Of a stretch of DNA of 64,000 bases, positions 33,691 to 42,668 are shown piece after piece. Source of the stretch: Streptococcaceae bacterium (GTDB lineage Bacteria > Bacillota > Bacilli > Lactobacillales > Streptococcaceae); assembly GCA_902363395.1 (NCBI GenBank), contig CABIZZ010000002.1, positions 62,001 through 126,000 of the forward strand, given 5' to 3'. The notes below the pieces were generated by a model. That model was not told the origin of the DNA and searched no databases. It saw nothing but the letters and a program-made list of their open reading frames with translations. How positions within the stretch are numbered: the first letter of the stretch is position 1; the number at the start of each line of letters is the position of its first letter. The position numbers and the translations under genes were made by a program.

Positions 33691-34575
33691 TTACTTCATT
33701 TTTTTTATCTTTTTAATCATCAAATCAACTCCCAGCAAAACAACTATAATAATCGAAAGATAAGCAAGCATGAAGGGATTCGATAGATGTTCCCCACTCG
33801 CATTTTGCAAGATAATCCCATAAGATTCTTTGTAGTTCGTAATTACTGTAGACGGCGCATGATCAAAGACTTTACTAATTGCAGCTTTCATTAAAATCTG
33901 TTTCAAGAGCGCATTTACCTGTGTCAAAGGGAACCAGGTCATGACCTGTTGCAAGCTTCCTCCTACAGAACCAATAGAAAGATAAACACCTGAAATGAAT
34001 CCGATAAAAGTTCCAACTATTGTACTCAAAGTTGTAAATGCTGAACTGGTTCGAATAAAAGCTAGGATTGGCAGAATAATAGTTGCAGATAACACCGTTC
34101 CCATTGTAACAACTCCTAAAATAGATAAGTAGTCCATCATAGAATAGTCAAGAAGAGCACTAAAACCATTAAACATACCAATTGCAAAGATACAAGAGAA
34201 CATGGTCATAATAATCCCAAATAAAATCGCAAAGATCGCATACGATAGTTCAATTTTAAAGTTAGACACTGGGCTGACTTTAAAGTCCTCACTCAATTTC
34301 TTTTCTCTATCCGAAACCATTACTCCAAATGCACCAAGAGTACTGGTCATTGAAATAATGGTCGTTAAACCTGAGATTAACCAATAATTGACCATCTGGA
34401 TGGTGTCCGTAGAGGCGGTATCACTATTCAAAGCCTCCTTGATGGCATCAATCTGAATTTGTCCTAAAAAGACTTGATAAACTAAGATCAAGATGATGAC
34501 CGATAAGAAGGACATAAAGAAAGCTAAGCGATCTCTTGTATAGACTTTCCGATTTCTAGAGATTAATTCAAGCAT
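33691..34575 (-). CDS. ABC-2 type transporter permease
   Basis: A 294-residue membrane protein with six predicted helices: one near 20-40, then a large external loop with NSDTASTDT, four in the middle and one at the C terminus followed by KKIKKMK. This is the ABC-2 exporter fold, as in drug, lantibiotic-immunity or polysaccharide exporters. The start overlaps the end of the ATPase gene by 8 bases. With the PlcR/Rgg-like regulator gene next door, an inducible efflux or peptide/immunity exporter is likely; the substrate is unknown. Confidence 0.88.
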   Translation of the reverse strand: MLELISRNRKVYTRDRLAFFMSFLSVIILILVYQVFLGQIQIDAIKEALNSDTASTDTIQMVNYWLISGLTTIISMTSTLGAFGVMVSDREKKLSEDFKVSPVSNFKIELSYAIFAILFGIIMTMFSCIFAIGMFNGFSALLDYSMMDYLSILGVVTMGTVLSATIILPILAFIRTSSAFTTLSTIVGTFIGFISGVYLSIGSVGGSLQQVMTWFPLTQVNALLKQILMKAAISKVFDHAPSTVITNYKESYGIILQNASGEHLSNPFMLAYLSIIIVVLLGVDLMIKKIKKMK

Positions 34576-35497
34576 TCCCTTCTCCTCCTTTAGATCTTAG
34601 TAAGTTCAAATAAGCTGCTTCTAAATTTGAATATTCTACATTAAATGTTTCAATAATTGATTTTCCTTGATTTTCTGCAATAATTTCCATCATCTCTTCA
34701 ACGGAAACATCCTTACATACGACTTCTGCCTCCGAAAGGATCTGACACTTATTAGCAAACTTAGAGACAGATAACGAATTGACTGGTTTACCAGGTTTTA
34801 ACGTAAGATTCAGATTAGTGGTTGAATGCTGTTTAATAAAATTGGCAATATCTCCTGAATAGTACAAGTTCCCTTCAATTAAGACATTTAAGACATCACA
34901 AGCAGCCATCTCTTCTAAATAGTGTGTAATTAGAACAACTGTCATATTTTCTTTTTTGTTCAGATAATTAATCGCTTCCCATAAGTCATGACGAGATTGT
35001 GGATCTAAACCAGTTGTTGGCTCATCTAATAACAGCAAAGACGGTTGTGGCAATAAAGCTCGGGCAATATCTACTTTTCGTTTTTGTCCTCCTGATAAAC
35101 TGCCATAGTTTTTCTTTTTAAGAGTAGCTACATCCAAATAGGATTGCAGATCTTTAATACGCTTTTGTACTTGTGATTTTGATAATCCATACAAGGCTCC
35201 TCGAGAAATCAGGTTTTCCTCTACCGTTAAATGATCATCTAGACGATTGCTTTGAAATACAATACCGATATGTCGATAAAAATCTTTCGTTGACAAGGAT
35301 TTTCCATCTACTTCCCAAAAAATCTCTCCTGAACTTGGCTTGAAATTCTGAATCAACAAATTTAAAAGCGTTGTTTTCCCAGCCCCATTCGGTCCAAGAA
35401 GTCCATAAAATTTACCTTCCTCAAAAACTAAATCAATTCCTTTCAAAGCCTCAAAGGAACCATAGCTTTTCTTTACATTGTGTAATCTAATTTCCAT
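34568..35497 (-). CDS. ABC transporter ATP-binding protein (CcmA/DrrA type)
   Basis: A 309-residue ATPase partner of the ABC-2 permease. Walker A GPNGAGKTT is near 38, signature LSGGQKRKVDIARALL near 135, Walker B LLLLDEPTTGLDPQ near 158, and H-loop VLITHYLEEM. The last 90 residues form a C-terminal regulatory extension common in drug-exporter ATPases. Two CCAGTATAGCCA repeats, each containing a -10-like TATACT, lie just upstream of the gene. Confidence 0.92.
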   Translation of the reverse strand: MEIRLHNVKKSYGSFEALKGIDLVFEEGKFYGLLGPNGAGKTTLLNLLIQNFKPSSGEIFWEVDGKSLSTKDFYRHIGIVFQSNRLDDHLTVEENLISRGALYGLSKSQVQKRIKDLQSYLDVATLKKKNYGSLSGGQKRKVDIARALLPQPSLLLLDEPTTGLDPQSRHDLWEAINYLNKKENMTVVLITHYLEEMAACDVLNVLIEGNLYYSGDIANFIKQHSTTNLNLTLKPGKPVNSLSVSKFANKCQILSEAEVVCKDVSVEEMMEIIAENQGKSIIETFNVEYSNLEAAYLNLLRSKGGEGNA

Positions 35498-35535
35498 TTT
35501 CTAACACCAAGATCCTTTCTTCTTTCCTTGTACTC

Positions 35536-35591
35536 CCAGTATAGCCAATTTCTATCCTCTAACGTGAGGACATTCATGTCCAGTATAGCCA
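35536..35591 (-). promoter_or_regulatory. direct repeats CCAGTATAGCCA upstream of the ABC exporter
   Basis: The 12-mer occurs at 35536-35547 and 35580-35591, 44 bp apart (about four helical turns). Minus-strand TATACT lies in each, but neither has a recognisable -35, which suggests an activated promoter. Confidence 0.5.
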
Positions 35592-35609
35592 TCATTTTCA
35601 CCAAAAAAC

Positions 35610-35625
35610 CTGTGAATCTTCACAG
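35610..35625. repeat. palindrome CTGTGAATCTTCACAG, copy 1
   Basis: A perfect 7-bp inverted repeat with a 2-bp centre. The same 16-mer recurs at 35888. Together the two flank the cloverleaf repeat at 35721. Confidence 0.7.
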
Positions 35626-35720
35626 ATGTTCGAGAATGGAGACAAACTATTGTTTTACATAAAACAGTTAGATGATTATCAAAAAATGACTTTTATTTTT
35701 TAGTTATTTAAGAAGATCAA

Positions 35721-35856
35721 AAACTTTCCGCTGTGAGAAAAATGCCTGAAACGTAATTGTTTCAGGCATTCGGAATTATTGAGACCTTAGGCTCAATAAT
35801 TAGTCATGGAACTTTGAAAAAGTTCGCTGACGTCCGTACTCACCTAAGGAAAGTTT
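35721..35856 (-). repeat. cloverleaf-forming repeat, copy B
   Basis: A 136-bp element with terminal inverted repeats AAACTTTCC/GGAAAGTTT that extend to 11 bp here. Inside are three hairpins: AATGCCTGAAAC/GTTTCAGGCATT (12 bp), AATTATTGAG/CTCAATAATT (10 bp, capped by CC-TTA-GG), and GAACTTT/AAAGTTC. It is the inverse orientation of the copy at 62834. Each hairpin differs in sequence from the other copy but keeps its pairing. Confidence 0.8.
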
Positions 35857-35882
35857 TTCAGAAGACTTTATCTTCAATCTGA

Positions 35883-35908
35883 AACACCTGTGAATCTTCA
35901 CAGGTGTT
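35883..35908. repeat. palindrome copy 2, AACACCTGTGAA/TTCACAGGTGTT
   Basis: A 26-bp palindrome with 12-bp arms containing the same 16-mer as 35610. It lies between the cloverleaf repeat and the 3' end of the regulator gene and may also terminate transcription. Confidence 0.7.
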
Positions 35909-35960
35909 CAATGTTCATTTTATATTTTTTTGAGAACAACAGACGAAAGGATAAATACTT

Positions 35961-36887
35961 CTATACCTCAGTGTAGTTTAGACCTTTTTTGGCAAGGTCC
36001 TCTTTCCACTCTTCTTGCATGTTTCTCTTCACTAGATCCTCAGATAACAAATCAGCCATCAAGCATACTTTTTGATAATCATTTTTTGCTTTTTCTAGAT
36101 CATCTTCTATAAATAAAGCAACTTTCCAATTTAAAGCATAAACAAAAATATTATCCTGAAAATCATGTCTCTTTGTCATAATATCATTTAAGGCTTTAAC
36201 AATGTCTGGCAATCTGTCGTATATCCCATAATGGGCTAACACACCTGCAGCTGAGATAAGAGTGTTTTGTAGTATTTCCAACTCTGATAAGGGGAAATAA
36301 TCTATCGCAAGTAGGATTTTCTCTACTAAGTGTATAAATTCATCTTGATCAAAGGCTCCCAAAGCCAAAGAAAGCAAGCGCAATTTGATAATCTCCACAT
36401 CGTTGAGACTTAACTCTTTTTTCTTCATGGCTTGCTCTAGATACTCATCTAATAAACCTTGATCAAAAGAAGGATTTTTGGATCCAATCATATCAACCGT
36501 GGCTTGGGCGACCTGGACAGACAGTTTTTCTTCCTCTGGCAGGTTATCAAAATAGCTTTCGTAAATATCCTCAATAATTTCTTCATGCCGATGAAGACGA
36601 TCTTGATCTCCATAATGGTATAACGTCCGTAGTTGATATTTCAGGTTCAGATATTCTGCAGGTAATTCCAAACTAGTTTGATTTGTCAAAACATCCAAAG
36701 AAACACCTAGTTGTTCAGCAATATACTTCGCTGTTGCAATCGTTGGCAAAGACTGACCCTTTTCAATTCGCTGGAGTTGGCGCGTCGTTAATAGGTCCTC
36801 AATACCACAGATTGCTTGTCTACTTAATCCCTTACTTTCACGTAGAGTTTGTACTTTTTGTCCTAGTTCTGTTTTAAAATCCATCAT
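35961..36887 (-). CDS. PlcR/Rgg-like quorum-sensing transcriptional regulator
   Basis: A 308-residue regulator from the start chosen here (MMDFKTELGQKVQTLRESKG), with GGAG five bases upstream; longer in-frame extension has no ribosome binding site. Residues about 7-65 form an XRE helix-turn-helix (LSRQAICGIEDLLTTRQLQR, then GQSLPTIATAKYIAEQL). The rest is all helical with repeat spacing like the TPR peptide-binding domain of PlcR, TprA or Rgg. Such regulators sense short imported peptides. No convincing pheromone ORF was found adjacent. The neighbouring ABC exporter is a plausible target. Confidence 0.85.
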   Translation of the reverse strand: MMDFKTELGQKVQTLRESKGLSRQAICGIEDLLTTRQLQRIEKGQSLPTIATAKYIAEQLGVSLDVLTNQTSLELPAEYLNLKYQLRTLYHYGDQDRLHRHEEIIEDIYESYFDNLPEEEKLSVQVAQATVDMIGSKNPSFDQGLLDEYLEQAMKKKELSLNDVEIIKLRLLSLALGAFDQDEFIHLVEKILLAIDYFPLSELEILQNTLISAAGVLAHYGIYDRLPDIVKALNDIMTKRHDFQDNIFVYALNWKVALFIEDDLEKAKNDYQKVCLMADLLSEDLVKRNMQEEWKEDLAKKGLNYTEV

Positions 36888-36911
36888 ACAAGCTCCTTTT
36901 CTTCTGATTTC

Positions 36912-36917
36912 ATTATA
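36912..36917 (-). promoter_or_regulatory. extended -10 of the regulator gene
   Basis: Minus strand TG-C-TATAAT, about 25 bases before the ATG. Confidence 0.6.
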
Positions 36918-37098
36918 GCACATATTGAAGTTGAAGGGTTTTGAACCTTTTCCAGCACTAAATGAAAAATCGGAAATGAAGAATGCCGTCAGAAACATCT
37001 GCATCTGATGGAGTTCCACACTTCCGAAAATAAAACTAGTCAGTCATTTACTGAAATGAACGGGCCTATCGTACTTAGATAACAGAATCCTCAAAAAC

Positions 37099-38484
37099 TT
37101 ACTCTTCAAATCCACTCTGCTGGCTCAATTCACGGAACCAATGACCGGATTTTTTCAGGCGTCTTTCTTGAGTGGCTAGGTCTAATTCGACAAGGCCGTA
37201 GCGGTTTTTATAGCCATTGAGCCAAGACCAGCAGTCGATAAAGGTCCACATAAGGTAGCCCTTACAGTTGGCCCCATCTTGGATAGCTCGGTGCAATTCA
37301 CGCAGGTGGTCTTTGACGAAGTCAATCCGGTAGTCATCTTGAATTTCCCCGTTTTGACGGAATTTTTCTTCCCCTTCAACTCCCATCCCATTCTCTGTTA
37401 GGAGCCATTCGATGTTCCCGTAATTTTCCTTGATATTTTGGGCAATATCGTACAAGCCCTGTTCATAGATTTCCCAACCTCTGTGTGGGTTAATCTTTCT
37501 TCCTGGCATGACATAGGGTTCGTAGAACTGCTCGACCAACATAGGAGACTCTGGGTTTGGCGCATAACGGGGCGCAGAGACCCGCATTGGCTGGTAATAG
37601 TTGACTCCTAGGAAGTCAACTGTATGTTCTTTGATCAGCTCCAAGTCACTTGGATCCACCTCTGGCAAGAGAGCACGCTCCCGCAAAATCTCTACCAACT
37701 CTGGTGGATAAGTCCCAAGAACAGACGGATCGAGGAAGGATTTGGCTTGGAAGAGCTCAGCGATTCGTGCCGCCTTGACATCTGCTGGATGCTGACTCCG
37801 CGGATAGGCTGGCGTCAAGTTCAAGACCACTCCGATTCGATAGTTTGGATCCACCTCATGACAGACCTGAACAGCAAGGCTACTTGCCAACTGAGTATGG
37901 TAGGCAACTTTGACCGCTGCGGCCGCATCTACCTTATGTGGGTAATGGGCATCATAAAAGTAACCAAACTCTACAGGAACAATGGGTTCATTAAAGGTGA
38001 TCCACTGATCAACCAAGTCCCCATAGGTTTCAAAGCAGAAACGAGCATAGTCGCGATAGGCGTAGACCGTCTCCTTATTTTCCCAGCCATCTCCTAGTTC
38101 TTGCAAGGCAAAAGGAAGGTCAAAGTGATAAAGATTGACCATCAGGTGAATGCCTTTTTCCTTAATGCGTTCAAACACTTGGCGGTAAAAAGCCACTCCT
38201 ACTGGATTGATTTCTCCACGTCCTTTAGGGAAAATCCGAGACCATTGGATAGAAGTCCGAAAGGCAGTATGCCCGGTCTCGACTAGAAGCTCAATGTCTT
38301 CTTCCCAGTTTTCATAAAAGGTTGAAGTTAAGCCGGGTCCTTCTTGGAAGCGAAAGCGATGAGGCTCTACCTGGTACCAGTAGTCCCAGAGGTTGTCCCC
38401 CTTACCATCTCCGGCATAGCGCCCTTCTGTTTGTGGACCAGATGTCGATGTCCCCCATAAAAAATCTTGTGGAAAGTTGATCAT
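37099..38484 (-). CDS. glycoside hydrolase family 1 beta-glucosidase / 6-phospho-beta-glucosidase
   Basis: A 461-residue GH1 enzyme. The acid/base Glu is in TFNEPI near 165 and the nucleophile Glu in LTENGMG near 363; the N-terminal FPQDFLWGTSTSGPQTEG is classical. It hydrolyses beta-glucosides or their 6-phosphates in the cytosol. No dedicated PTS gene adjoins it, so phospho-specificity is not certain; the cellobiose-type PTS at 50.7 kb is 12 kb away. Start 38484 (MINFPQDFLW) is chosen by homology over a codon 18 bases upstream. TATAAT lies at 38516-38521. Confidence 0.92.
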   Translation of the reverse strand: MINFPQDFLWGTSTSGPQTEGRYAGDGKGDNLWDYWYQVEPHRFRFQEGPGLTSTFYENWEEDIELLVETGHTAFRTSIQWSRIFPKGRGEINPVGVAFYRQVFERIKEKGIHLMVNLYHFDLPFALQELGDGWENKETVYAYRDYARFCFETYGDLVDQWITFNEPIVPVEFGYFYDAHYPHKVDAAAAVKVAYHTQLASSLAVQVCHEVDPNYRIGVVLNLTPAYPRSQHPADVKAARIAELFQAKSFLDPSVLGTYPPELVEILRERALLPEVDPSDLELIKEHTVDFLGVNYYQPMRVSAPRYAPNPESPMLVEQFYEPYVMPGRKINPHRGWEIYEQGLYDIAQNIKENYGNIEWLLTENGMGVEGEEKFRQNGEIQDDYRIDFVKDHLRELHRAIQDGANCKGYLMWTFIDCWSWLNGYKNRYGLVELDLATQERRLKKSGHWFRELSQQSGFEE

Positions 38485-38576
38485 GTGTTTATCCTCTCTC
38501 ATTGTCTTCCTCTCTATTATACTCCCTTTCAGCCCTCTTCCTAGAGACTATTTTCAGTCATTTTTACGCAGATTAT

Positions 38577-38621
38577 AGAAAAAACACGCTAGCTATCAGA
38601 AGACCCGATTTCTAACGTGTT
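38577..38621 (-). terminator. terminator after the amidotransferase-like gene
   Basis: Minus strand AACACGTTAG..CTAGCGTGTT then TTTTTT, ten bases after the stop at 38631. Confidence 0.75.
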
Positions 38622-38630
38622 TTGTTTCTA

Positions 38631-39323
38631 TCATAGTTGATTAACGACATAATCAAAGAGGGCCTTGTCTCCTTCACTTATCTGATAACGCAGTTCTGGA
38701 TGCCACTGTACCCCTAGAAAGGCTGTCCCGTGGAATGATTGCACCGCTTCGATGATCTGATCTTCAGAGCTAACAGCAATCACTTCTAGATGAGGAGCTA
38801 GATCCTTGATCGCTTGATGGTGGTAGGAGTTGATCTGACCAACTTCTCCGAATAAGTCCCGCAAAATGCTTCCTTCAACTGTTTCGATTGAATGACTAGT
38901 TTCGCTGGCAGGATTTTCCTGCCAGTGATGGTCGATATCTTGGTAAAGTGTCCCGCCCATGGCTACATTGTAGAGTTGCATGCCTCGGCAAACCGTAAAG
39001 ATAGGCTTCTTAGCAGCTACTGCCTCCTTAATCAAGGCCAACTCAAAAAGGTCACGCTCAAGCAAGTAATCGTCACTGACAATTTCCTTTTCTGCTCCAT
39101 AAAACTGAGGAGAAACATGCTGACCGCCTGTGATGATCAGCTTGTCAATCAAGGAAATATAGTGCTCAGCCGTTGCTGGGTCTCCAATCGGAAGGATCAG
39201 AGGGATACCCCCCGCTTCTTGAACCCCCTGGACAAAGCCTGTCGGTGTATAACTGAGGTACATTCCATCTTCTTCACGAAAAGGGCGTTGATTGCCCGTA
39301 ATCCCAATCACTGGTTTCTTCAT
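38631..39323 (-). CDS. gamma-glutamyl-gamma-aminobutyrate hydrolase family protein (PuuD-like)
   Basis: A 230-residue class I glutamine-amidotransferase-fold hydrolase (peptidase C26). The nucleophile Cys is in FTVCRGMQLYNVAMGG near 112, and the His/Glu pair is in VQWHPE near 200. GITGNQRPF at the start and ITGGQHVSPQFYG near 67 are family features. Members cleave gamma-glutamyl amides such as gamma-Glu-GABA. Single gene with a terminator; no polyamine pathway genes are near, so the substrate is open. Confidence 0.88.
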   Translation of the reverse strand: MKKPVIGITGNQRPFREEDGMYLSYTPTGFVQGVQEAGGIPLILPIGDPATAEHYISLIDKLIITGGQHVSPQFYGAEKEIVSDDYLLERDLFELALIKEAVAAKKPIFTVCRGMQLYNVAMGGTLYQDIDHHWQENPASETSHSIETVEGSILRDLFGEVGQINSYHHQAIKDLAPHLEVIAVSSEDQIIEAVQSFHGTAFLGVQWHPELRYQISEGDKALFDYVVNQL

Positions 39324-39490
39324 CGCTCATTCTCCAATCTCTTCATAGCTAATATAGTTCCTTATTTTATCATACTCCGAAGGTGACTTTCAACTTTTTT
39401 CATAATTTTGAAAATAATAAGAGATTTTCTAGAATTTTTACGAATAATACAGGTGAAGAAACAATTTTCTTCAAAGAAAGGAGAAGATAG

Positions 39491-39679
39491 ATGAACACAA
39501 TTTCTATTCATTCTGATGACATACTATCTGATCACGAACTAGCCTCTATTCAAGGTGGATTTATCCCAGCTGTAAATGCAGGAGTAGCTACATGGAAAAT
39601 TGCTGTAACTGCTGTCAGTAGTATCGGACTCGTTTTTGCTGCAGGAGCGGGACTAGGATATCTAGCTAACCGTCCATAG
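39491..39679 (+). CDS. class IIb bacteriocin peptide, double-glycine leader (alpha)
   Basis: A 62-residue prepeptide. The leader ends LSDHELASIQGG (about residues 12-23), a canonical double-glycine processing signal for a C39-peptidase ABC transporter. The mature 39 residues, starting FIPAVNAGVATWKIAV, are hydrophobic and contain a GxxxG motif (GAGLG) near the C terminus, typical of two-peptide bacteriocins. AAGGAG lies well placed before the ATG. A second GG-leader peptide with its own GxxxG follows at 39895, with a disrupted membrane ORF between. No transporter gene is in the window, so processing must be supplied from elsewhere. Confidence 0.88.
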   Translation: MNTISIHSDDILSDHELASIQGGFIPAVNAGVATWKIAVTAVSSIGLVFAAGAGLGYLANRP

Positions 39680-39688
39680 GTAAGAACG

Positions 39689-39923
39689 ATGAAAAAAAAG
39701 ACGCATATTCCATATCATCACGATATCTACTTTACTTTTTTCTAGAATCTTTTTAGCAGTTCTACAAATCCTACACGACCTTCACTATCTCACACTCCCT
39801 TTTGAAACTTATGGAGTGAGTGATTTACTTTCTTGGATTCTTGTTATTTGGATCCTCATCATTGCATATCGGGGAATAAGAAAAGAGAAAAGCAATGAAC
39901 AATTTACAACTTTTAACAACTGA
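39689..39923 (+). pseudogene. frameshifted membrane protein, candidate bacteriocin immunity gene
   Basis: From the ATG at 39689 the reading frame runs into a TAG after 18 codons. Reading with one base fewer in the A8 run that follows the ATG gives an uninterrupted 77-codon frame starting MKKRRIFHIITISTLLFSRI, with two hydrophobic segments (about 7-20 and 46-60) and a basic tail, ending at 39923. Size, topology and position between two bacteriocin peptides fit an immunity protein. The frame overlaps the start of the second peptide gene by 29 bases. It may be a true mutation, a phase-variable A tract, or rescued by transcriptional slippage. Confidence 0.7.
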
Positions 39924-40053
39924 AGAATTAGAAAACACCAAGGGCGGTGTTGGTCTAGCTGAAATCGTTGCGATTTCAGGAGTTGCGAACTTTTTCGTAT
40001 CCGTCTTTAATGCAGGGTATAAATTCGGAGCTGACTTAGCCCGACGCCATTAA
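39895..40053 (+). CDS. class IIb bacteriocin peptide, double-glycine leader (beta)
   Basis: A 52-residue prepeptide. The leader MNNLQLLTTEELENTKGG (18 residues) has the double-glycine signal, and the mature 34 residues start VGLAEIVAISGVANFF and contain GYKFG, a GxxxG motif, then a basic end LARRH. The pair of peptides, each with GxxxG, is the hallmark of class IIb two-component bacteriocins. The ribosome binding site is weak (GAGAAAAGCA), so translation is probably coupled to the overlapping upstream frame. A terminator follows. Confidence 0.85.
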   Translation: MNNLQLLTTEELENTKGGVGLAEIVAISGVANFFVSVFNAGYKFGADLARRH

Positions 40054-40060
40054 GATAGAA

Positions 40061-40091
40061 AAACAGTTGAAAAAAATTTCAACTGTTTTTT
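40061..40091. terminator. bidirectional terminator between bacteriocin locus and leuS
   Basis: AAACAGTTGAAA and TTTCAACTGTTT pair, with T runs on both strands; it ends the bacteriocin transcript and the convergent leuS transcript. Confidence 0.9.
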
Positions 40092-40096
40092 ATTGG

Positions 40097-42598
40097 TTAT
40101 TTCACAACAATGTTGACAAGCTTGTTCGGTACACTAATCACTTTTACGACTTCTTTGCCGTCGATCTCTGCTTTGACTTTTTCGTCAGCTAGAGCGACTT
40201 CTTGCAATTCCTCGCGTGAAAGGTCTTTTGCGACCATGAGTTTAGCACGGACTTTACCTTTGATTTGAACGACGATTTCAATTTCGTCTTCAATCAATTT
40301 GCTTTCGTCCCATGTTGGCCAAGCTACGTAAGAGATAGACTCACCTGTTGCTGCGACTGTTTGCCAGAGTTCTTCTGCCAAGTGAGGCGCAAATGGGGCA
40401 ATCAATTGGATAAAGCCCTTGGCATAGTCTACATAAAGTTTATCTTCCTTATTCGCCGCATTGACAAAGACCATGAGCTGAGCAATGGCTGTGTTGAATT
40501 TCATCGACTCGATTTGCTCAGTGACAGCTTTAACGGTTTCGTTGTAAACCTTGTCTAGAGCGCCATTGTTTTCCTCAACGATTTCTTTACTTGTGATCAA
40601 ACGGTAAACACGGTCAAGGAATTTACGGCTTCCTTCCAGACCTTCTTCAGACCAAGCGATGGAAGCATCAAGTGGTCCCATGAACATTTCATAGACACGA
40701 AGGGTATCAGCACCGTATTGTTCCACCACATCGTCTGGGTTCACCACGTTCTTGAGGGATTTAGACATCTTAGCTGGTGCTTGCTCCAATTCTTCCCCTG
40801 TTTCTACATGGAAGAAGGAACCGTCACGTTTTTCAACCTTATCAGTCGCCACGAGAGCACCACGGTGGTCACGGTAGCTAGTTCCCAAGATCATTCCTTG
40901 GTTAAAGAGTTTTTGGAATGGCTCTTTAGTCGGTACAACACCAAGGTCATAGAGGAATTTATGCCAGAAACGAGCGTAAAGCAAGTGAAGCACGGCGTGT
41001 TCTGCACCACCCACATAGATATCGACTGGCAACCATTGTTTGAGAAGGTCCTCGTCAGCCAATTTCTCTGTGTTGTGTGGATCGATATAGCGGAGGTAGT
41101 ACCAGCTTGAACCGGCCCATTGTGGCATGGTATTGGTCTCACGACGACCTTTCACTCCATCCTCACGAGTCACTTCAAGCCAATCTGTCAAGTTGGCCAA
41201 TGGGCTTTCCCCAGTACCTGAAGGGCGGATGTCCTTGGTTACTGGCAAGACAAGCGGCAGTTCACTTTCTGGCACAGCTGTTGAAGTTCCATCTTCCCAA
41301 TGAATGATTGGGATTGGTTCACCCCAGTAACGTTGACGGCTAAAGAGCCAGTCGCGGAGACGGTAGGTAACCTTTTCTTGACCAAAGCCTTTTTCTTCTA
41401 GCCAAGCGACGATTTTAGCAATCGCTTCTTCTTTGTTAAGCCCGTTCAAGAAGTCAGAGTTGACGTGAAGGCCATCTTCTGTGTAAGCAGCTTCTTCAAC
41501 GTTTCCACCTTCAAGTACTTCTACGATTGGAAGGCCAAACTGTTTAGCAAATTCCCAGTCACGCTCATCATGGGCAGGTACGGCCATAACAGCACCTGTA
41601 CCGTAGCTAGCAAGAACATAGTCGGCAATCCAGATTGGAATTTCTTTGCCATTGACAGGGTTGATAGCATAAGCACCAGTCCAAACCCCTGTTTTTTCCT
41701 TGGCAAGGTCTGTACGAGCCAAGTCTGATTTAAGGCTGGCTTGGTGTTTGTAGTCCGCTACAGCCTCAGCTTGTTCAGGTGTCGTGATGGCATCTACTAG
41801 TTCATGTTCAGGCGCCAAAACAGTGAAGGTCGCACCAAAAAGGGTATCTGGACGTGTCGTAAAGACTGTGAATTCCTTGTCTGTCCCTTTTACTTTGAAA
41901 GTGACATTAGCACCAGTTGATTTACCAATCCAGTTGCGTTGCATGTCCTTGATAGACTCTGGCCAGTCAAGATCATCCAAGTCCTTGAGCAAACGTTCCG
42001 CATAGGCAGTGATTTTAAGCATCCATTGGCGCATTGGTTTACGAACAACTGGATAGCCACCACGCTCAGAGGTTCCATCTGGAAGAACTTCTTCGTTTGC
42101 GATAGCTGTACCCAATTCTTCAACCCAGTTTACTGGCACTTCAGCTTCATAGGCCAAGCCTTTTTCGTAAAGCTTGGTGAAGATCCATTGCGTCCACTTG
42201 TAGTAGTTCGGATCTGTCGTATTGACTTCACGATCCCAGTCGTAAGAGAAGCCAAGCGCATTGATTTGGCGTTTGAAGTTAGCAATGTTTTCAGCTGTGA
42301 ATTCCGCTGGGTCATTCCCTGTATCCATAGCATATTGCTCTGCAGGCAAACCAAAAGCATCCCATCCCATTGGGTGAAGGACATTGTAACCTTGGGCACG
42401 TTTGAAACGGCTAAGGATATCTGTTGCTGTGTAGCCTTCTGGGTGTCCTACGTGCAGACCCGCTCCAGATGGGTAAGGGAACATGTCCAATGCATAAAAC
42501 TTAGGTTTTGAGGCATCTGTTCCTGTCTTAAAGGTGTGATGGTCAGCCCAGTATTTTTGCCACTTAGGCTCAATTTCTTTATGATTGTAAAAACTCAT
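40097..42598 (-). CDS. leuS: leucyl-tRNA synthetase
   Basis: Class Ia synthetase of 833 residues. The HIGH-type motif is in [20 protein letters not shown] near 42-60, the CP1 editing domain spans about 225-420, the KMSKS motif is in [10 protein letters not shown] near 610, and a C-terminal domain ends in [15 protein letters not shown] precedes the ATG. No T-box leader is seen: an extended -10 lies only about 30 bases upstream of the ATG. Confidence 0.98.
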   Translation of the reverse strand: MSFYNHKEIEPKWQKYWADHHTFKTGTDASKPKFYALDMFPYPSGAGLHVGHPEGYTATDILSRFKRAQGYNVLHPMGWDAFGLPAEQYAMDTGNDPAEFTAENIANFKRQINALGFSYDWDREVNTTDPNYYKWTQWIFTKLYEKGLAYEAEVPVNWVEELGTAIANEEVLPDGTSERGGYPVVRKPMRQWMLKITAYAERLLKDLDDLDWPESIKDMQRNWIGKSTGANVTFKVKGTDKEFTVFTTRPDTLFGATFTVLAPEHELVDAITTPEQAEAVADYKHQASLKSDLARTDLAKEKTGVWTGAYAINPVNGKEIPIWIADYVLASYGTGAVMAVPAHDERDWEFAKQFGLPIVEVLEGGNVEEAAYTEDGLHVNSDFLNGLNKEEAIAKIVAWLEEKGFGQEKVTYRLRDWLFSRQRYWGEPIPIIHWEDGTSTAVPESELPLVLPVTKDIRPSGTGESPLANLTDWLEVTREDGVKGRRETNTMPQWAGSSWYYLRYIDPHNTEKLADEDLLKQWLPVDIYVGGAEHAVLHLLYARFWHKFLYDLGVVPTKEPFQKLFNQGMILGTSYRDHRGALVATDKVEKRDGSFFHVETGEELEQAPAKMSKSLKNVVNPDDVVEQYGADTLRVYEMFMGPLDASIAWSEEGLEGSRKFLDRVYRLITSKEIVEENNGALDKVYNETVKAVTEQIESMKFNTAIAQLMVFVNAANKEDKLYVDYAKGFIQLIAPFAPHLAEELWQTVAATGESISYVAWPTWDESKLIEDEIEIVVQIKGKVRAKLMVAKDLSREELQEVALADEKVKAEIDGKEVVKVISVPNKLVNIVVK

Positions 42599-42627
42599 AG
42601 CGTCTCTCCAATTTTCGTGATGCTCCT

Positions 42628-42633
42628 ATTATA
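42628..42633 (-). promoter_or_regulatory. extended -10 of leuS
   Basis: Minus strand TG-G-TATAAT about 30 bases before the leuS ATG, which leaves no room for a T-box riboswitch. Confidence 0.7.
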
Positions 42634-42668
42634 CCATTTTTAGGCGATTTTTAAAGGTTCTATCCATC

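Noticed and set aside
36890..37098. Small pheromone ORF for the PlcR/Rgg-like regulator
   Set aside because: Short frames here lack a hydrophobic SHP-like or Phr-like pattern and a ribosome binding site.
42599..42668. Possible T-box riboswitch before leuS
   Set aside because: The -10 lies about 30 bases from the ATG, and no specifier loop or antiterminator sequence (such as TGG-containing T-box) fits in that space.
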